Made by a program: the position numbers and the translations under genes. From Acanthococcus lagerstroemiae (lineage: Eukaryota > Arthropoda > Insecta > Hemiptera > Eriococcidae), in NCBI GenBank assembly GCA_031841125.1, contig CM063114.1, positions 5,270,001 to 5,334,000 of the forward strand: a DNA stretch of 64,000 nucleotides. The letters run 5' to 3'. This document shows positions 45,400-57,419 of this stretch, one piece after another (the stretch's first letter is position 1; the number at the start of each line of letters is the position of its first letter). Under the pieces are notes generated by a model. That model did no database searches. It saw only the letters and a program-made list of their open reading frames with translations, and was not told where the DNA came from.

Positions 45400-45630
45400 A
45401 GAGGGTAAGCTGGAAGGATGTTCGAAATACTTGAGAGGAACACACAACTTCCTTTACACACCAAGATGGTCGTTATTTACTCTTGGTGATATTTTTTTCT
45501 GAATTTCCTCTGATTTGTCTCTTAAGTTGGTTCCAATAGAATCAAAAAAAAAAAAAAAACAACTACAAAGTTTCAGGTTAATCGGATTAGAGGAATCCGT
45601 GCCACAAGCTCCCTTTCGTTCTTATGGTAT
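45400..45630 (+). repeat. Dispersed repeat, inverted copy at 13237-13480
   Basis: Colinear with the reverse complement of 13237-13480, differing mainly by an A run at 45544-45559. Confidence 0.75.
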
Positions 45631-45780
45631 TAAATAATAAAGAATGTCAGTTTGAAAAAACTTAATGCAAAATTTGTGAAGTAAAAATATATCTCCTCTT
45701 AATAAAATATCAAAAGCAATAAGTACAAAAAATGCATCCTGTTACCCCCGCCAATTCACATGAATAAGGCATTACAATCG

Positions 45781-45965
45781 CAAGACGTGTTACCACCAGA
45801 TCAGAAGTATTGGTACTGTGCATGTGCATATCGCGAACAGCTTACTCAGCATTGCGAAACTCGTGGCTAGTAGTAAGCAAATTGCGGCAGCACACTCTTC
45901 GGCACGAAAGGGAAAACTCTAACTCAACAAAATCGTGGGGAAAGCAACGGTAAACTACCCCCGCA
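45781..45965 (+). repeat. Body of tRNA-headed SINE family, partial copy
   Basis: Matches the reverse complement of 62985-63200 (GTGTTACCACCAGATCAGAA, CACTCTTCGGCAC, AACAAAATCGTGGGGAAAGC). Like the copy at 50160-50360 (minus), it lacks the tRNA-like head. Confidence 0.65.
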
Positions 45966-47899
45966 CTAACAGTTTCTGTCTAACTCCAGCTTGTTATCAA
46001 AAACATTTCAATTTCTTTTATTTATGCAGACTGATTGTCCGAGAAAATTACGTAAAAAGGGTACCAAGTTCGACAAAAATATCACAAAGTTGAATTTTGG
46101 TATATTAGGTCAGTAGAGCATCGATGATAGAAGGGCGCATGGCGATGCACGCATATCAGATTGGCCCAGAGACACCGCACGGATCCCGGAAACGCCCCGA
46201 ATAGGCTTTGAGGAACGATCTAAAAATTCTAAAAAACCCTGCTGAAGCTTCATCCTCTAGGGTGTGAAACAGTGCCTCATAAATTAATTTTTGATCATTA
46301 GTCAAAAAATATTTCAAACAAAATCATTCTAAAATGGATTATACATACAAATGGTCGTTTACAAATTTTTGATATCTGCCCCAGAAATGTCTTGAATATT
46401 GCAACGGTTCTGGTAGGCCCCCTCCGAAATATTGCCACAGTTTGGTAAGTGGCCCTCACCAAAAAGATCTGACCGTGTTAATTCAATTTTTTGATAAATT
46501 TTGAGTTATTTCAAATGTCCTTCCTGCATTTTTTCCATTTTAATGTTTGTATTATTTTGTATGTTCATTTTGGATTGATATTTTTGAGCACATCCTGGTA
46601 TTGGCATTTGAAAGAATGATAAAAAATGATGATGCTTGATCTATAAATTTCATTTGCCAGCATTCATTGTTGCACTTTTCAGTTTTCAGTTATTTTAGCA
46701 ATAACTGATTATTGAATAGAAACTAGTAATAAGCCTTTCCTAAAAATGTGATTGTCCCCTGTAAAAGTGGTCACGCTGCAAAAGGGCGAAAAATGGAATA
46801 AAAAATAAAAATGAGAAAAAAATCAAAAGAAAGACTAATATTCCCGTTTTTTTTTTTGTGGTCGATCTTTAATAATTTCTTTCAGAACGCATTTCGTCTT
46901 ATTTTGGGATTGATTAGCAATATTGGATTTTTTTCTTTATCTCATAGTCATGATCTCTGATAAAATTTTGTAAAATTCGTTCTTAAAAGCTCCGCTAATC
47001 CTCTTTATTTTCCATCTAACGTATTTTCAGGAATGGGTAGATACAAATTTCTGTTCGGCGTTTGCCATTTCGTTCCGTTCATCATTCAGTGTCTAGGTAT
47101 ATATTAATCAGGATTCAGGAAATAGATTTCAGTTCGTCAAATACGAAGTCTATATTTCACGTAGTACCACTCGTCTTTGTACAAATTAAATTAACGAGCG
47201 CGATATCTATTTCAATCCAGTGAACTATCGTTGATATTTTGGGACTGGAGCGTATCACGAGCGATAGGTTTGACTCTTACTTCGCGTATTATTCGTTTAA
47301 TTCGAGTTTCATATCACCAAAATTTCCCCATAAAGCGACCATCCGAATCCGTCGAAGTTCGAGAGACACAGAGGCAATAACACTTTTCTCTTAAAGATCG
47401 GTTTTCGACTTTGACGAAACTCTGTTAGCGTATACGCCATTTTACAAAGCACCTAATTCTGAGCCAGGTTCTCTTTCCTCTCCTACGCTGTCGAGGAAAA
47501 CAATTTCGAAAAAAGAAAAAGGAAGAGAATGGAGTGAGCTTGATAAATCGAAATTTAATTAGTGGTTTCCAAAGAAACAACATTTTTTACATTGAAATGA
47601 AAATATTAAAAAGGTACATTTACGGATGGGTGAAACTTCGAATATAATTCATCACCTTTTGTGATACTTTTCTGTTGGCTCAGCAAGGCCGGACGTATAT
47701 TCGCTCTGTAAGTTTAGAATTTGAACGATGCTTGTGAAAGTCTAAATAAGTCTTCTCGGAGCCTGCATAATTACAGTGGGTCTGATAAATATCAGCCCAA
47801 TGATGGTGGATTTCTGAAATGCGCTCGGGGAAAATAATTTTAAAATGCCCCCCCCCCCCACACACACACAAATTTTCTTTTTTTATTCTTCCTTTTTGA
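45966..47899. other. No gene recognised
   Basis: A copy of the GGCGATGCACGC repeat is at 46125-46200. 47020-47420 is CpG-richer and apparently unique. A C run and (CA)n are at 47850-47870. Confidence 0.3.
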
Positions 47900-49160
47900 C
47901 TATTCAAGACTCTTCACTGACCGTTCGAGATCCACTTAAGATTCTTCTATATGTTTTCAAATCCATTTGTAATTCTCAAGGAGTAGCTGAGACTTATTCA
48001 GACTGATTGAAGATTCTCAGGACTCTTTCAGACGTCTTGAAAACACTTCTAAGCACTTGCAGACTGACTTTAGATACTTTGTTAGAATTATAGCCTTTTA
48101 GACTCGTTCAGATATTTCAAAATTTGTTAGTGATTACTTAAGACTGCTGTAAGACTTGTTTAATACTCTCCAAGACTCCTGTATAGACTCCTGTAAACTT
48201 ATGTAGGTTTGCTCAAAACTCACCGAAACTCTGAAACTTGTTCAAGACTCTTACTTTTTGTCTCTCGTTTGAAACGCAATCTTCCGAGCCCTTGTCTTAA
48301 GATTGCATTAAGCTGAGTTTAACCGTCTAAGACTTTTCGGGATTAATCTCATTGTATGTCGAGAAACTTGGCCTCGCCCCTCCCGCTTAAGCATTACGAC
48401 TTCCCCAGACTACGCCGAGTTGCAGAAACTTTCGAGTAGCCTCATACAGATGCAATTTTTTCTGTCTCTCGATTGGCTCATTCGACCCTAATTATGAGCC
48501 GCTGATGTAACCCAACTGATCACCTTCTCCTTTGGTTAGTGCACATACCCATCATGACCTCAACAGGAAGAAGGTGGCCAGCTCCCTACTGACTAATGTA
48601 GAAAGATGAATTACCCTTGGCAATGTATTACATATTATGGAGACTGTAGCCAACTTCTTGTAGAATTTTGTGATTGGGATTGGGTATGCAGGGTGTTCAC
48701 TGGTCATTTCAGTCATCTAGGGTCACCTATTTTGAAAAGTGGTCTTCTAAGTCATCTTTTTTCGCTGTAGTTATTCAAAAAATTCTTATTCTATGTATTA
48801 AATGTTTTTTTTTCTTTTAAAAGCGGCTAAAATAACACAAGTTTGTTGTACAGACATCAGCTAGTGAATAAATAGTCAGCGAGTGAAATATGACTGACAT
48901 TCATAGACAATTTTTGTGTTAGCTATTTGAATACACTGGTTAGGCTCGACGCACCAGCAGACTTCAGTTCCAGTAAATGCAATTTACCTCAAAACTAAGA
49001 ATGCAACAGAAAGAAAGAATAGGAGTGATATTCTAAATGCAATATGAAGTAGGGAAGCAACTGAAAAGTATAAGCGATCTGAGCGAGCAGAAAAATGTTT
49101 GAGGCTACTAAAAATTTGGATAAAGGACATCTAAAGTCATCATTTTTTTTTTTTATTTAT
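47900..49160 (+). repeat. Second composite GACT array plus GTCATCTAA repeat
   Basis: 47900-48360 is a degenerate array of GACTCTT/AAGACT words. 48690-49160 matches 29290-29660 (TTTTTTCGCTGTAG, CAAGTTTGT.GTACAG.CATCAGCTA, TAAATAGTCAGCGAGT). Between them lies about 330 bp with no recognised feature. Confidence 0.65.
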
Positions 49161-49507
49161 CAATTCCAGTAGATACCCTGTCAAGACCAAAATGAGAACA
49201 AAGAGAAAGTCATTGATGTGTTAGTTATTTGGGTATGAACTGTCATATCACACATAGTAGATGAGACTTGTCAATCGTTCACCCTGATTATCCCTTTTAT
49301 GATACCTTCCGGGAAAGGGTTGAGGCTAAAATGTACTTGCACATTATGGTAAAGTTAGGTAAATAGCTGGGTTACATCTTCGATTCATATTTATGTTTGA
49401 ATTGAGCTATTAGGAAATACGCGAGAGGAAGGTAATCAGTGAAAATATTTCATTGATTGATAGTTCGGTTCGAATCCACCAGTCAGGAGGCAGGAAACAA
49501 GACGTAT

Positions 49508-49765
49508 ATGGACGCTGTTTAGCAAAAAGCGCGCAAGCGACATTTGTTGACCAAATGAGTTACTACATAGTATCGTTGGAAAAAGCGTAGAATGTAGAAT
49601 TTTTCAAAATTGGGCCCCCGATACAGAAATGTGTATCTACGTTGAAAAAAGCGTGTAAGTAAACGCTATGTCTGGAAACCGGCATTATTCACTAGCTTTT
49701 AATGTTACGTTTTCTCAAAAAAACAGATTTCGTCGTTTGGGTGCTTTTTGCTTAACAGCGTCCAT
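49508..49765. mobile_element. Terminal-inverted-repeat MITE, 258 bp
   Basis: ATGGACGCTGTTTAGCAAAA at the left end is matched, inverted, by TTTTGCTTAACAGCGTCCAT at the right end, with one mismatch. The arms continue AAGC(G/A)C. No clear target duplication, so the superfamily is unknown. Confidence 0.8.
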
Positions 49766-49799
49766 CTGTAAGGGCCACTTGAAAATTCACTGAGTTGTA

Positions 49800-50600
49800 T
49801 ATGACCTTGGGAGTTGGCAGTCATGTCGCACGGCTTACTAGGTAAGGTAATTCGGATAGTTGTCCATTACCTTCCCCATAATGTGTTGCTGATCAGAGAC
49901 ATGTGCGTGCGTGAATAGTTACTAGCTACATGCCTCACAATGATGAGTAAATGACCCATGAGACACACACTATGGAGCACTAATCCTTTAGATACTGGCT
50001 CTCAGGCAAATCGAGGGCTCCAATGCCAGTTAGGGATTGGTTTCAATATGTGATGATGGTAATTTCGGTTCAGATATTTTCAATATTATCCGACTTAAAT
50101 ATCTTCTTCTAGGGCCATATCTGTACTCGAATATCGATGACTGAAGCGATCACATATCGCGCAGCTTACTATGTAGGATAGTCTGGGGTAGTTTGGCATT
50201 GTTTTCCCCGCAGTTTGTCATAGTAGAATATCTCCGCCATGCCGATTACTAGTCACGTGTGTCATAACAATAAGCGTCTCAGGAGACATAGACACACACA
50301 TTGTAGTACCAATCCTTCAGATACTGGTACTAACGTGTTCTGCGGTATGTCTTGTTTCTGAGAATTGGTGGAAGATCGCAGTGCACGCTATCTATCCGCC
50401 TCGATTAGTACTTCAGTCGTTCAGTTCATTATGATGTTGCGGAGAGACAAGACTTGTTCGCTAGCTTTCTCGTGCCGGGAATCAACCCCGTGTCCCGAGG
50501 ATGCGAGATGGACAGACGAGCAAGGATACCATTCAGTCATAAATGACTATTTATTCTGTAGTGGACCCTCATTGAAATTACCTTACCAATTTTGATGTTA
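49800..50600 (-). repeat. tRNA-headed SINE-like composite, longest copy
   Basis: On the minus strand a tRNA-like head has a pol III B box GGTTGATTCCC (50478-50488) and an A-box-like TGACTGAATGGT (50528-50539). It is followed by GGATAGATAGCG and ACCGCAGAACACGTTAGTAC, then a body containing GATATGTGATCGCTTCAGTC and AGATATGGCCCTAGAAG. Relatives: 54300-54530 (head, plus), 57553-57790 and 45781-45965 (body, plus) and 62985-63290 (minus). The plus-strand frame 50365-50595 is a shadow. Confidence 0.6.
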
Positions 50601-51796
50601 CAATGAATTATAGTATGAGAAGGTTGATATGATTTTTGCACCTTTAGTAGCCGAATAAAGCAACTGAGACGTGTTTCTACAATTCTCGAGATGATAGGTC
50701 GGCTTCAGCTTAATACAACTTCTCATTCATCAGTTTCAAAATTTCATTTCGACCGGTCGAATGGCAGGGAAGAAATCCTTCATCTTGGCGAAGGCTGCGA
50801 ATCATTTTCAGTTTGCCGGGGCATCCATCCGTCAGATTTCGTATTGAACTTTTGTCATTTTTCACCCGGCCTCACGGGCGCCTTCTGTATCCCATTTTGT
50901 CCTTACCCGGTAATCGATTATCATCGTGGACACCTGTACCGAATAAAGATACAGGAGTTTGTGGGCCACCTGTTGGAAATCTACGAATTCACATTGTACG
51001 ATCTGCTACGAGTTAATGTTGGGCGCAAAATTACAATATTATTATGTATACAGCTTCCCTATCGCTGTTTTTCGGTTGCAAAACTAACGACCCGATTCGT
51101 CTTGGCTATGCGGGTCTTGTTTCATTTTTTCCGTTTTCCTCGTCCAGGAAAACAAAAAAACAAAAAAAAAAACAATAATACGCTCGTCTCGTAATCCGTT
51201 CGTGTTTTTATCGCGAAATTATGCCACTTGTTCCGGAGGAAACTTCATCCTACCTGAACTTCTCGAAATTAAGGTCATCAAAAAATTGCTATATGAAGCT
51301 TTTTATATAAGCGTGGAACGATTCATCCGGGTTGGCAATATATTTATATCCCTAACATAGGCAATAAATATTGCGTGAAACGAAATTGGCGAATTAAAGG
51401 GAAGGAAATGGTAGTCGACAGCGACGTTCTGCAGTGAAAATGAAAGTGGAAAGTGGAAAACAGAAACATCTAACAAGGCGGGATTGTAACATAAACTCGC
51501 GCTTGTATTTCACCTATATTACAAACCAGCGACATCCGACACCCGACAGTCTATGCGTATTTATAGTCCATTTGGAATTCTCCGGTTCAATAAGTGCTCG
51601 GCTACACTAAATTTATACACACGAGGGCGCTCGAGTTATGTCTTGTTAGAACGAATAACGATTTAATTTCTCAACGCGGGGTGAGCATCGCCAGATTTTC
51701 CCAGCAGTGTGGAGGATGCTCTTCCTCCTCAGTTACATAAATACACGCTTCTTAATGCCACGCAGACAAGTGACTACCGAGATTTTCCGTTGTCAT
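50601..51796. other. No gene; CpG-richer, apparently unique DNA with an open frame of unclear status
   Basis: The plus-strand frame 50691-51194 encodes 167 residues ending in a lysine/asparagine-rich tail. No domain, signal peptide or splice context supports it. The surroundings lack the usual repeats. Confidence 0.25.
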
Positions 51797-52116
51797 CAGT
51801 GGCGTGCATTCCAGGCAAGCGAGGTAAGCGTCGCTTACCTTGAAAATTCTCGAGAAAATAAGTTTTTATATACAGTATATCAACTTCAACTTGTAACAAG
51901 TAAAAGATAATGAAACACTGGGCAAAACAGCGACTCTATTGACGCTTACGACGCTTACGCTTAAGTATAATAATAAATTCACGGGAGATGTACATACTGT
52001 TCGATGCTCGGCAATCCTCCAGTGCTGCCAACCAAGCCTGTTGAAAAATCCCAGGATTCTTCGTAAAACATCTTGAGACAAAAATTTTCGCCTTTCCCGA
52101 TGCGCAAAATCTCGTA

Positions 52117-52372
52117 AGTTACCCGGGTAACTGAAGGGGAACAAGGGTAATCCGAGGGTAACCAAAGGTAACAAATGGGTAATTTTTTCGCCGCTGGTAA
52201 CTAGAGGGTAGATAACTAGTTGCGTAGTATCCCGCCAGTTACCCGAGTAACTACAGGGAACAAGGGTAACTAAAGGGGAACAAAGGTAATCTGAGAGTAA
52301 TTCGAGGGTAACAAATGGGTAACTTTTCCACGGGTAACTGGGTAACTAGAGGGTAACCAACTGCGCATTGGG
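52117..52372 (+). repeat. 120-bp tandem duplication built from GGGTAAC words
   Basis: Two units begin AGTTACCCGGGTAACT (52117) and AGTTACCCGAGTAACT (52237). Each is itself made of irregular AAGGGTAAC/AGAGGGTAA words and ends near GGGTAACTAGAGGGTA. Confidence 0.9.
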
Positions 52373-53732
52373 TTTCTATGTTTCTCAACAATGAAATGTT
52401 TACTGACTCATCACATTTGTTGTTTTACCCCCTCCACCCTCAGTTCTGTCGAGAATCCTAGAAATTTTTCTTTTTCTTTTCACTTTTGTTCTTGAATACT
52501 GTGAAGAAGAGAGAAGAGAATTTCATTTCTTACGCCCTTTTCTTAGAACATTTCGATGCCACTAAGGACTCATTTCTTGTGACAGGTCACAGATGTGTTT
52601 TACATTTCTATTGCTGTGTAAAATCTGAGTGCTTATTACTCTCATAAGGCGATAAATTTTCCGTTTCCCAAATTTTGGAAGTGAAAAATTTGATAAAGCA
52701 ATGCATATTCACTCAGTTTGTAAATTCTTGAGAACTCTTGGGATTTTCTTGAAAGTCTTGAGATCTCAAGATTTATCTTGAGGTTGGCAGCAGTGCAATC
52801 CTTGTGCATGTATATTTGTATAGGCCAGCGGTTGTGGGTCGAATCTAATGCTTCTTTTCCATACTGCACGCATTGCACGACTTATACTCCACCGCTGTGT
52901 TAATTACACTACTGAACAACTATCTTGCACTATGCATTTCAAGAGGTGATTCTGAGGTACTGTTTAACGCTAAACACGATACTGCGACCCATTTTTCTCT
53001 ATCACGTCACAATTCTGAGTTCTGAACGACTGAAATTCGTTTCCATTTTGTTTTTGCAGTGGAATAAGCGGTACCACTGACTGAATATTATCAGTGTTAT
53101 CAGACCATTATAACAGAAAACGAACAGACGGAATACACACCACTACACACAAGCTCAACATACAACAACGCGAATCAGTATGACCATATTCAGTTCCTAA
53201 GCCTCTTTTTGAACACATTTAGTTGAATTGTTTATAGTTTTTGATCAGAAAAACTAGACGTGATAGAGAGAAACGACCGACGGCACTGTATTCAGCATTG
53301 AAAAGTACTCAAGAATAACCTCCTTAAATGCGTTGTGCAAACAAAAAATATAATTTTGTTCAGTAGTGTTACCGACACAAAAACACTCCAGCATGTTCAA
53401 CACGACAAAACCTGTGCGTTTGGTTACGTTCTGGAAGGCGCTTTGAGTCCGGCTTGGCTCGGCTTGGCTACACACGAACGTCGAAGTTGGCAGTGAAATG
53501 TGATTACATAATTATGTTCTTCTACTAGTCAACGCGTTATGTTTGAATGCTCCGTATTTTTTTGCCCACAAAATGCATATTCGAGATATTATCGAAAAAC
53601 CATTTTCGTGACTTGGTCTTAATAAACAATTAGAAGTTATTAACGGTTGGAGGCCTAAACCAGACTACCATTTTTAAAAACTGAACAAAGTGAATTTTTC
53701 ACTCAGCAGTTGAAAAATTTACAAATTTCAAT

Positions 53733-53990
53733 CAGGCGGGGTTGGGGGGAAAAATCCAAGTCAAAAGGTTTTTTTTTTTGCTTCGATATTTGGGAATTGA
53801 GTTGTGAATGGCGAGGTTAGAATGTTTTTTCTTCTGTGATGTTTGGAAATTTTGAGTTTAGTCAGTTGGAAAAATCCAACGTTTTTTTTTTTTTTTGCTT
53901 TGATACTCGGTAATTTTGAGTTGAGTCACTTGGGACTTTCACAATTTAGCCCCCCCCCCCCAAGGAAAACTCTTCGGTAATACATCCCTG
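53733..53990. mobile_element. Possible MITE related to 43818-44123
   Basis: The right end (CCAAGGAAAACTCTTCGGTA then ACATCCCTG) and the interior (AAGTCAAAAGG, GAATTTTGAGTT) parallel 43818-44123. Left tip CAGGCGGGGTTGGGGG. No target duplication seen. Confidence 0.45.
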
Positions 53991-54299
53991 TGACTATTAT
54001 TCGTCACCGAAAAGAATAAATGCATATGGAATGACACCCATACAGGGATACGACTATTTGAATAATTTCATCAATGCCGTTTTGTAGTAGCATGTCTCAT
54101 ACTTTCATTCTGATTTTTACTTCACCTCTACGCTTATCGCTTACCTCCTGGGAAAAATCACCGCATGCCACTGATTGTCATTTGCTCTGAAACTGTCGAC
54201 CCTCTGCTTTACTGTGAGCACTCGAAATCTTATTGACAGCTAGAAAAATTGTTAGGTTTAACTCCATATCGGCTCTTTGTAAATTTTCTCTGTCCGGTA

Positions 54300-54530
54300 T
54301 TATGAGGAAGTCGCTCTGTACCTGAGTAGTTTCCCATTTGCTTCGCATTCTTGCAACGCAGGTTCAATTCTCAGTGCCAGGAAGCTAGTGAACAGGTTTC
54401 GGCTCTCTCACCGAAATATCCTAGCGAACAGAGCGACTACAGAATCAACAAGGATAGATAGCGCGCTCTGATCTTCGAACAAGACATACTCGCAGAACAC
54501 GTTACTACCAATATCTGAAGGATTGTTGCT
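54300..54530 (+). repeat. tRNA-headed SINE, head portion
   Basis: A-box-like ACCTGAGTAGT near 54320 and B box GGTTCAATTCT at 54361-54371 are suitably spaced for an internal pol III promoter. GGATAGATAGCGCGCTCTGA and GCAGAACACGTTACTACC then match the copy at 49800-50600. Truncated after CTGAAGGATTG. Confidence 0.65.
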
Positions 54531-54979
54531 GTATCAGCGTTGCCAACCCTAGTGATATAACATTAGGTCTAAGTGTTTTTCACATTTTAAAAAGTCTAGT
54601 GATTTTGTTGGTGATTTTTTCTTGTTTTGTGATTTTAGTGTGTTTCGTAGTTGTCTGCTTCAATTTTTCAATTTTCTTGGTTTTTGTGAGTATTTAAGGT
54701 CGGATAAAAGGGGTGCGGATTTATAGCGTTTTCCATCTGGTAGTACTGGTTATGTCCTTATCAGCAGTATTCCCAAACGCGTCGGTATTTCATGCCACTT
54801 TCGGAAGAAAAAACCAGCCACCGCAAAATTCCTAGAGTGAACCCTCCTGTCCTCAGTTCCTGTTTTTTCACGCGCGCGTCTTCGATTTTCGCGCACAAAT
54901 TAGGCGTTTCTCGCGTTTGTTTTAAACGCGCCGGATTTTCACGCGTGCGTCTTCGTTTCAGTGGTGTCTGATGTGATCT

Positions 54980-56356
54980 GATGAAATTCTTCGAAAATAA
55001 TCATAAATTTTTCCTCAATATTTTCGATCAAATTCCTCGGAAATCAAAGGATGAATCTCTCGAAGAGTGATGATGAAATTTTTTGGAAATCGTCGCAGAT
55101 TTTTCCCAAACATTTCCCAAGAAGATCATCAAAAATTATCGGAGATTTTCGACGAAATTCTTTGGAAAACATTGGTATTTTTCTGAAAATTTCCGATGAA
55201 ATTCTCCAGAAATCATCAGGGATGGTTCTACAGATTTCTATCCGACAAAATTCTCTTAAAATCATCGGGATTTTTTTTTTTTTTACAATAACGAGACTTT
55301 TAATGCCTAACGGCTATGGTCTCGGAATGGAATTACATGGAATTACAATAGTTACAGGGTTTGGGTTTTATGGTTATAGGTAAGCGGTGTACATCTTAAG
55401 ATTTAAATTAGGTTTAGTATACAGTTCTGAACTAGGAAATCGATTAGTAGTGACAAATTCTTTAGCTGAAGTAGGTTGTCCGGGTTGGTGTTTTGGTGGT
55501 ATTTGGTGCAGCTATTGATGATGTGTTGGATGGTGAGTTGTGAGTGGCAGGTATCGCAATTCTCAATTATATGTCCGATGAAATTCTTCGAAAATGATCG
55601 GAAATTTTTCCTTAATATTTTCGATAAAAGTCCTCGAAAATTACTTTCGGAAATCAAAGGATGAATCTCTCGATTTTCCCCAAACATTTCCCAAGAAAAT
55701 CATCAAAAATTATCGGAAAACTTTCGAAGAACTTCTTTGGAAAACATTTGGAGTTTTTTCTGAAAATTCCCGATGAAATTCTTCAGAAATCATCAGAGAT
55801 TGTTCTACAAATTTCTTTCTGACAAAATTCTCTTGAAATCATTGGGGAGTTTTCTCAATTTTGTACGATGGAATTCTTCGAAAAAATCGGAAGTTTTTCC
55901 TTAATATTTTCGATAAAAATCCTCAGACATCTTGGGAAATCAAAGGATGAATTTCTCGAAGATTTCTGATGAAATTCTTTGGAAAACATCGCAGATTTTT
56001 CATAATCATTTCCCAAGAAAGTCATCAAAAATTATCGGAAAATTTTCTCGAAGATTTTCGACAAAGTTCTTCGGCAAACATTGGGAGTTTTTTCTGAAAA
56101 TTTCCAATGAAATTCTCCCAGAAATCATCAGAGATTGTTCCCAAAGATTTCACTGCAATAAAATTCTCCTGAAATCATCTGGAATTTTTCTCAATTATGT
56201 CCAATGAAATCCTTCGAAAGTGAACGGAAATTTTCCCGAATATTTTCGATAAAATTCCTGGTAATTATCTTCGGAAATCAAATTGGAATCTTCTCGAAAA
56301 TTTCTGATGAAATTTTTGGAAATCATCGCTAAATTTTCCCGAAGATTTTCGATGAA
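54980..56356 (+). repeat. Higher-order minisatellite, unit about 300 bp
   Basis: Units start at 54980, 55577, 55867 and 56203 with (G/A)ATG(A/G)AAT.CTTCGAAA and contain, in order, AATATTTTCGAT, GGAAATCAAAGGATGAAT, CATTTCCCAAGAA..TCATC, AAAAATTATCGG and TTCTGAAAATT. Each unit is in turn made of about 40-50-bp variants of GATGAAATTCTTCGGAAATC. Unit 1 is split by the LINE at 55274-55561, unit 2 has a small deletion near 55674 and unit 4 is partial. Confidence 0.9.
55274..55561 (-). pseudogene. 3' end of a Jockey/CR1-like LINE inserted in the minisatellite
   Basis: The minus strand reads CDTCHSQLTIQHIINSCTKY, the C-x2-C...H...C zinc knuckle typical of the C-terminus of such LINEs, then LSLLIDFLVQNCILNLI and a stop. 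A poly(T) on the plus strand (55270-55284) is its poly(A) tail. The satellite sequence resumes directly at 55562 with CTCAATTAT, as in units 2 and 3, so both borders are well defined. 5' truncated, as is usual for LINE insertions. Confidence 0.82.
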
Positions 56357-56690
56357 ATAAATAATTGTACAACTTTATTCTCGGGTGACAAAACAAAACT
56401 GCCATGTTTTCGCGTATTTTTTCGCACATTATTCCTCGCCTGATTCGCCCATGAAATACGAAATTGGAACGAATGCGAATAGTGTATTACTGATGAGAGC
56501 TGATGAGTGATGACCTAAAAACCGAAGACGTACCTGCACACGAAAAAACGCCGCAATGAAAAACCTTAAGGAAAAACAGACAGTGATAACTGATAACTCG
56601 ATCATAGCGGGAAAAACAGAAAATAACGCAGGAACTCTGCTGGGTTTTTCTTCCGAAAGTGGCATGAAATACCGACGCGTGTATTCCCAA

Positions 56691-57419
56691 TACTCCCGAA
56701 TTCGTATTAAAAATAATAATAATAATTCAATCGCTGATGTCGCGTTCATGTATTTATTAATATATAAATAGAAAACTGAGACAAACTAAAGGCCTTACTA
56801 CATATCACTTGGATGCCTTTCCTTAGATTGTAGATTGGAATCATTTATTTCAAAAATTTTTTTTGGAAAAAGATGTCTGTAAGATACAGAGTATAGATAC
56901 CACTGAAGCTCCCATATATTTTCAGGTATGTGTGACTTGTCAAGAAGAAAGGGAAAGTATCCAAAGAAATGATTTTGAGGAACTCGATCAGTTATACCTA
57001 ATCTGGATTATAAAATTTGAAAAAAAATGGCTTTTCAACAAGCAATTCAATCGAAGATTGGCTGACAAAAAAAATCGACATACAGGCAGAACAGATTGTA
57101 CTCTTTTTAGAGGGAAATAGTTTTCCAGACTGCTAAAAAAGAATGTCCTATTTTTTTTTAAAATTGGCAATTACACTCTATTTTTTCAATAATTGCTTCT
57201 CTGTTTTGACTAGAGAAACTTGTACACCTTGATAATCAAAAATCTTCGTATAACACGTAAATTATATAGGTCACATTGTATATGCGTATAATTTCTATAT
57301 GTAAGAATCACTAAAAAGTGATTTTTTCTCAACCTAAACAAGGGTTTTTTCTATTCATGGGTTGGCAACGCTGTGCTGTATGAGAAACATGACTAAGTAA
57401 TCAGTATAGAAAAGATAGT
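56691..57419. other. No gene recognised
   Basis: AT-rich with an (AAT)n stretch at 56707-56725. The plus-strand frame 56863-57120 has no recognised domain. Confidence 0.3.

Larger units (their letters stand above)
51797..54173. mobile_element. 2.4-kb hAT element, decayed
   Basis: The tips CAGTGGCGTGCATTCC and (inverted) CAGTGGCATGCGGTGATT both lead into a GAGGTAAGCG subterminal word. Flanks GTTGTCAT (51789-51796) and ATTGTCAT (54174-54181) are a 7-of-8 match to an 8-bp target duplication. The length would suit an autonomous hAT element, but no transposase frame is recognisable. The short minus-strand frames at 51866-52174, 52642-52878 and 53254-53475 match nothing I know. A minisatellite (52117-52372) and a possible nested MITE (53733-53990) lie inside. 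Confidence 0.8.
54777..56680. mobile_element. Mutator-like non-autonomous element packed with a minisatellite
   Basis: Terminal inverted repeats start ACGCGTCGGTATTTCATGCC and run for about 42 bp (through CTTTCGGAAGAAAAAACC). A perfect 10-bp direct repeat GTATTCCCAA lies at 54767-54776 and 56681-56690. That duplication length fits Mutator-type elements (8-11 bp). Most of the interior is the higher-order repeat 54980-56356, which is interrupted by a LINE. No transposase. The tips differ from the other MULE-derived family at 40228 and 61886. Confidence 0.85.

Noticed and set aside
49468..49490. B-box-like word GGTTCGAATCC suggesting a tRNA
   Set aside because: No A box or stems at the right distance upstream.
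50691..51194. 167-residue plus-strand frame
   Set aside because: No recognisable domain, targeting signal or splice context, and an A-run-encoded tail. It could be chance in CpG-richer DNA.
54300..54385. tRNA gene
   Set aside because: A and B boxes are present but no acceptor stem or cloverleaf pairs; it is a SINE head.
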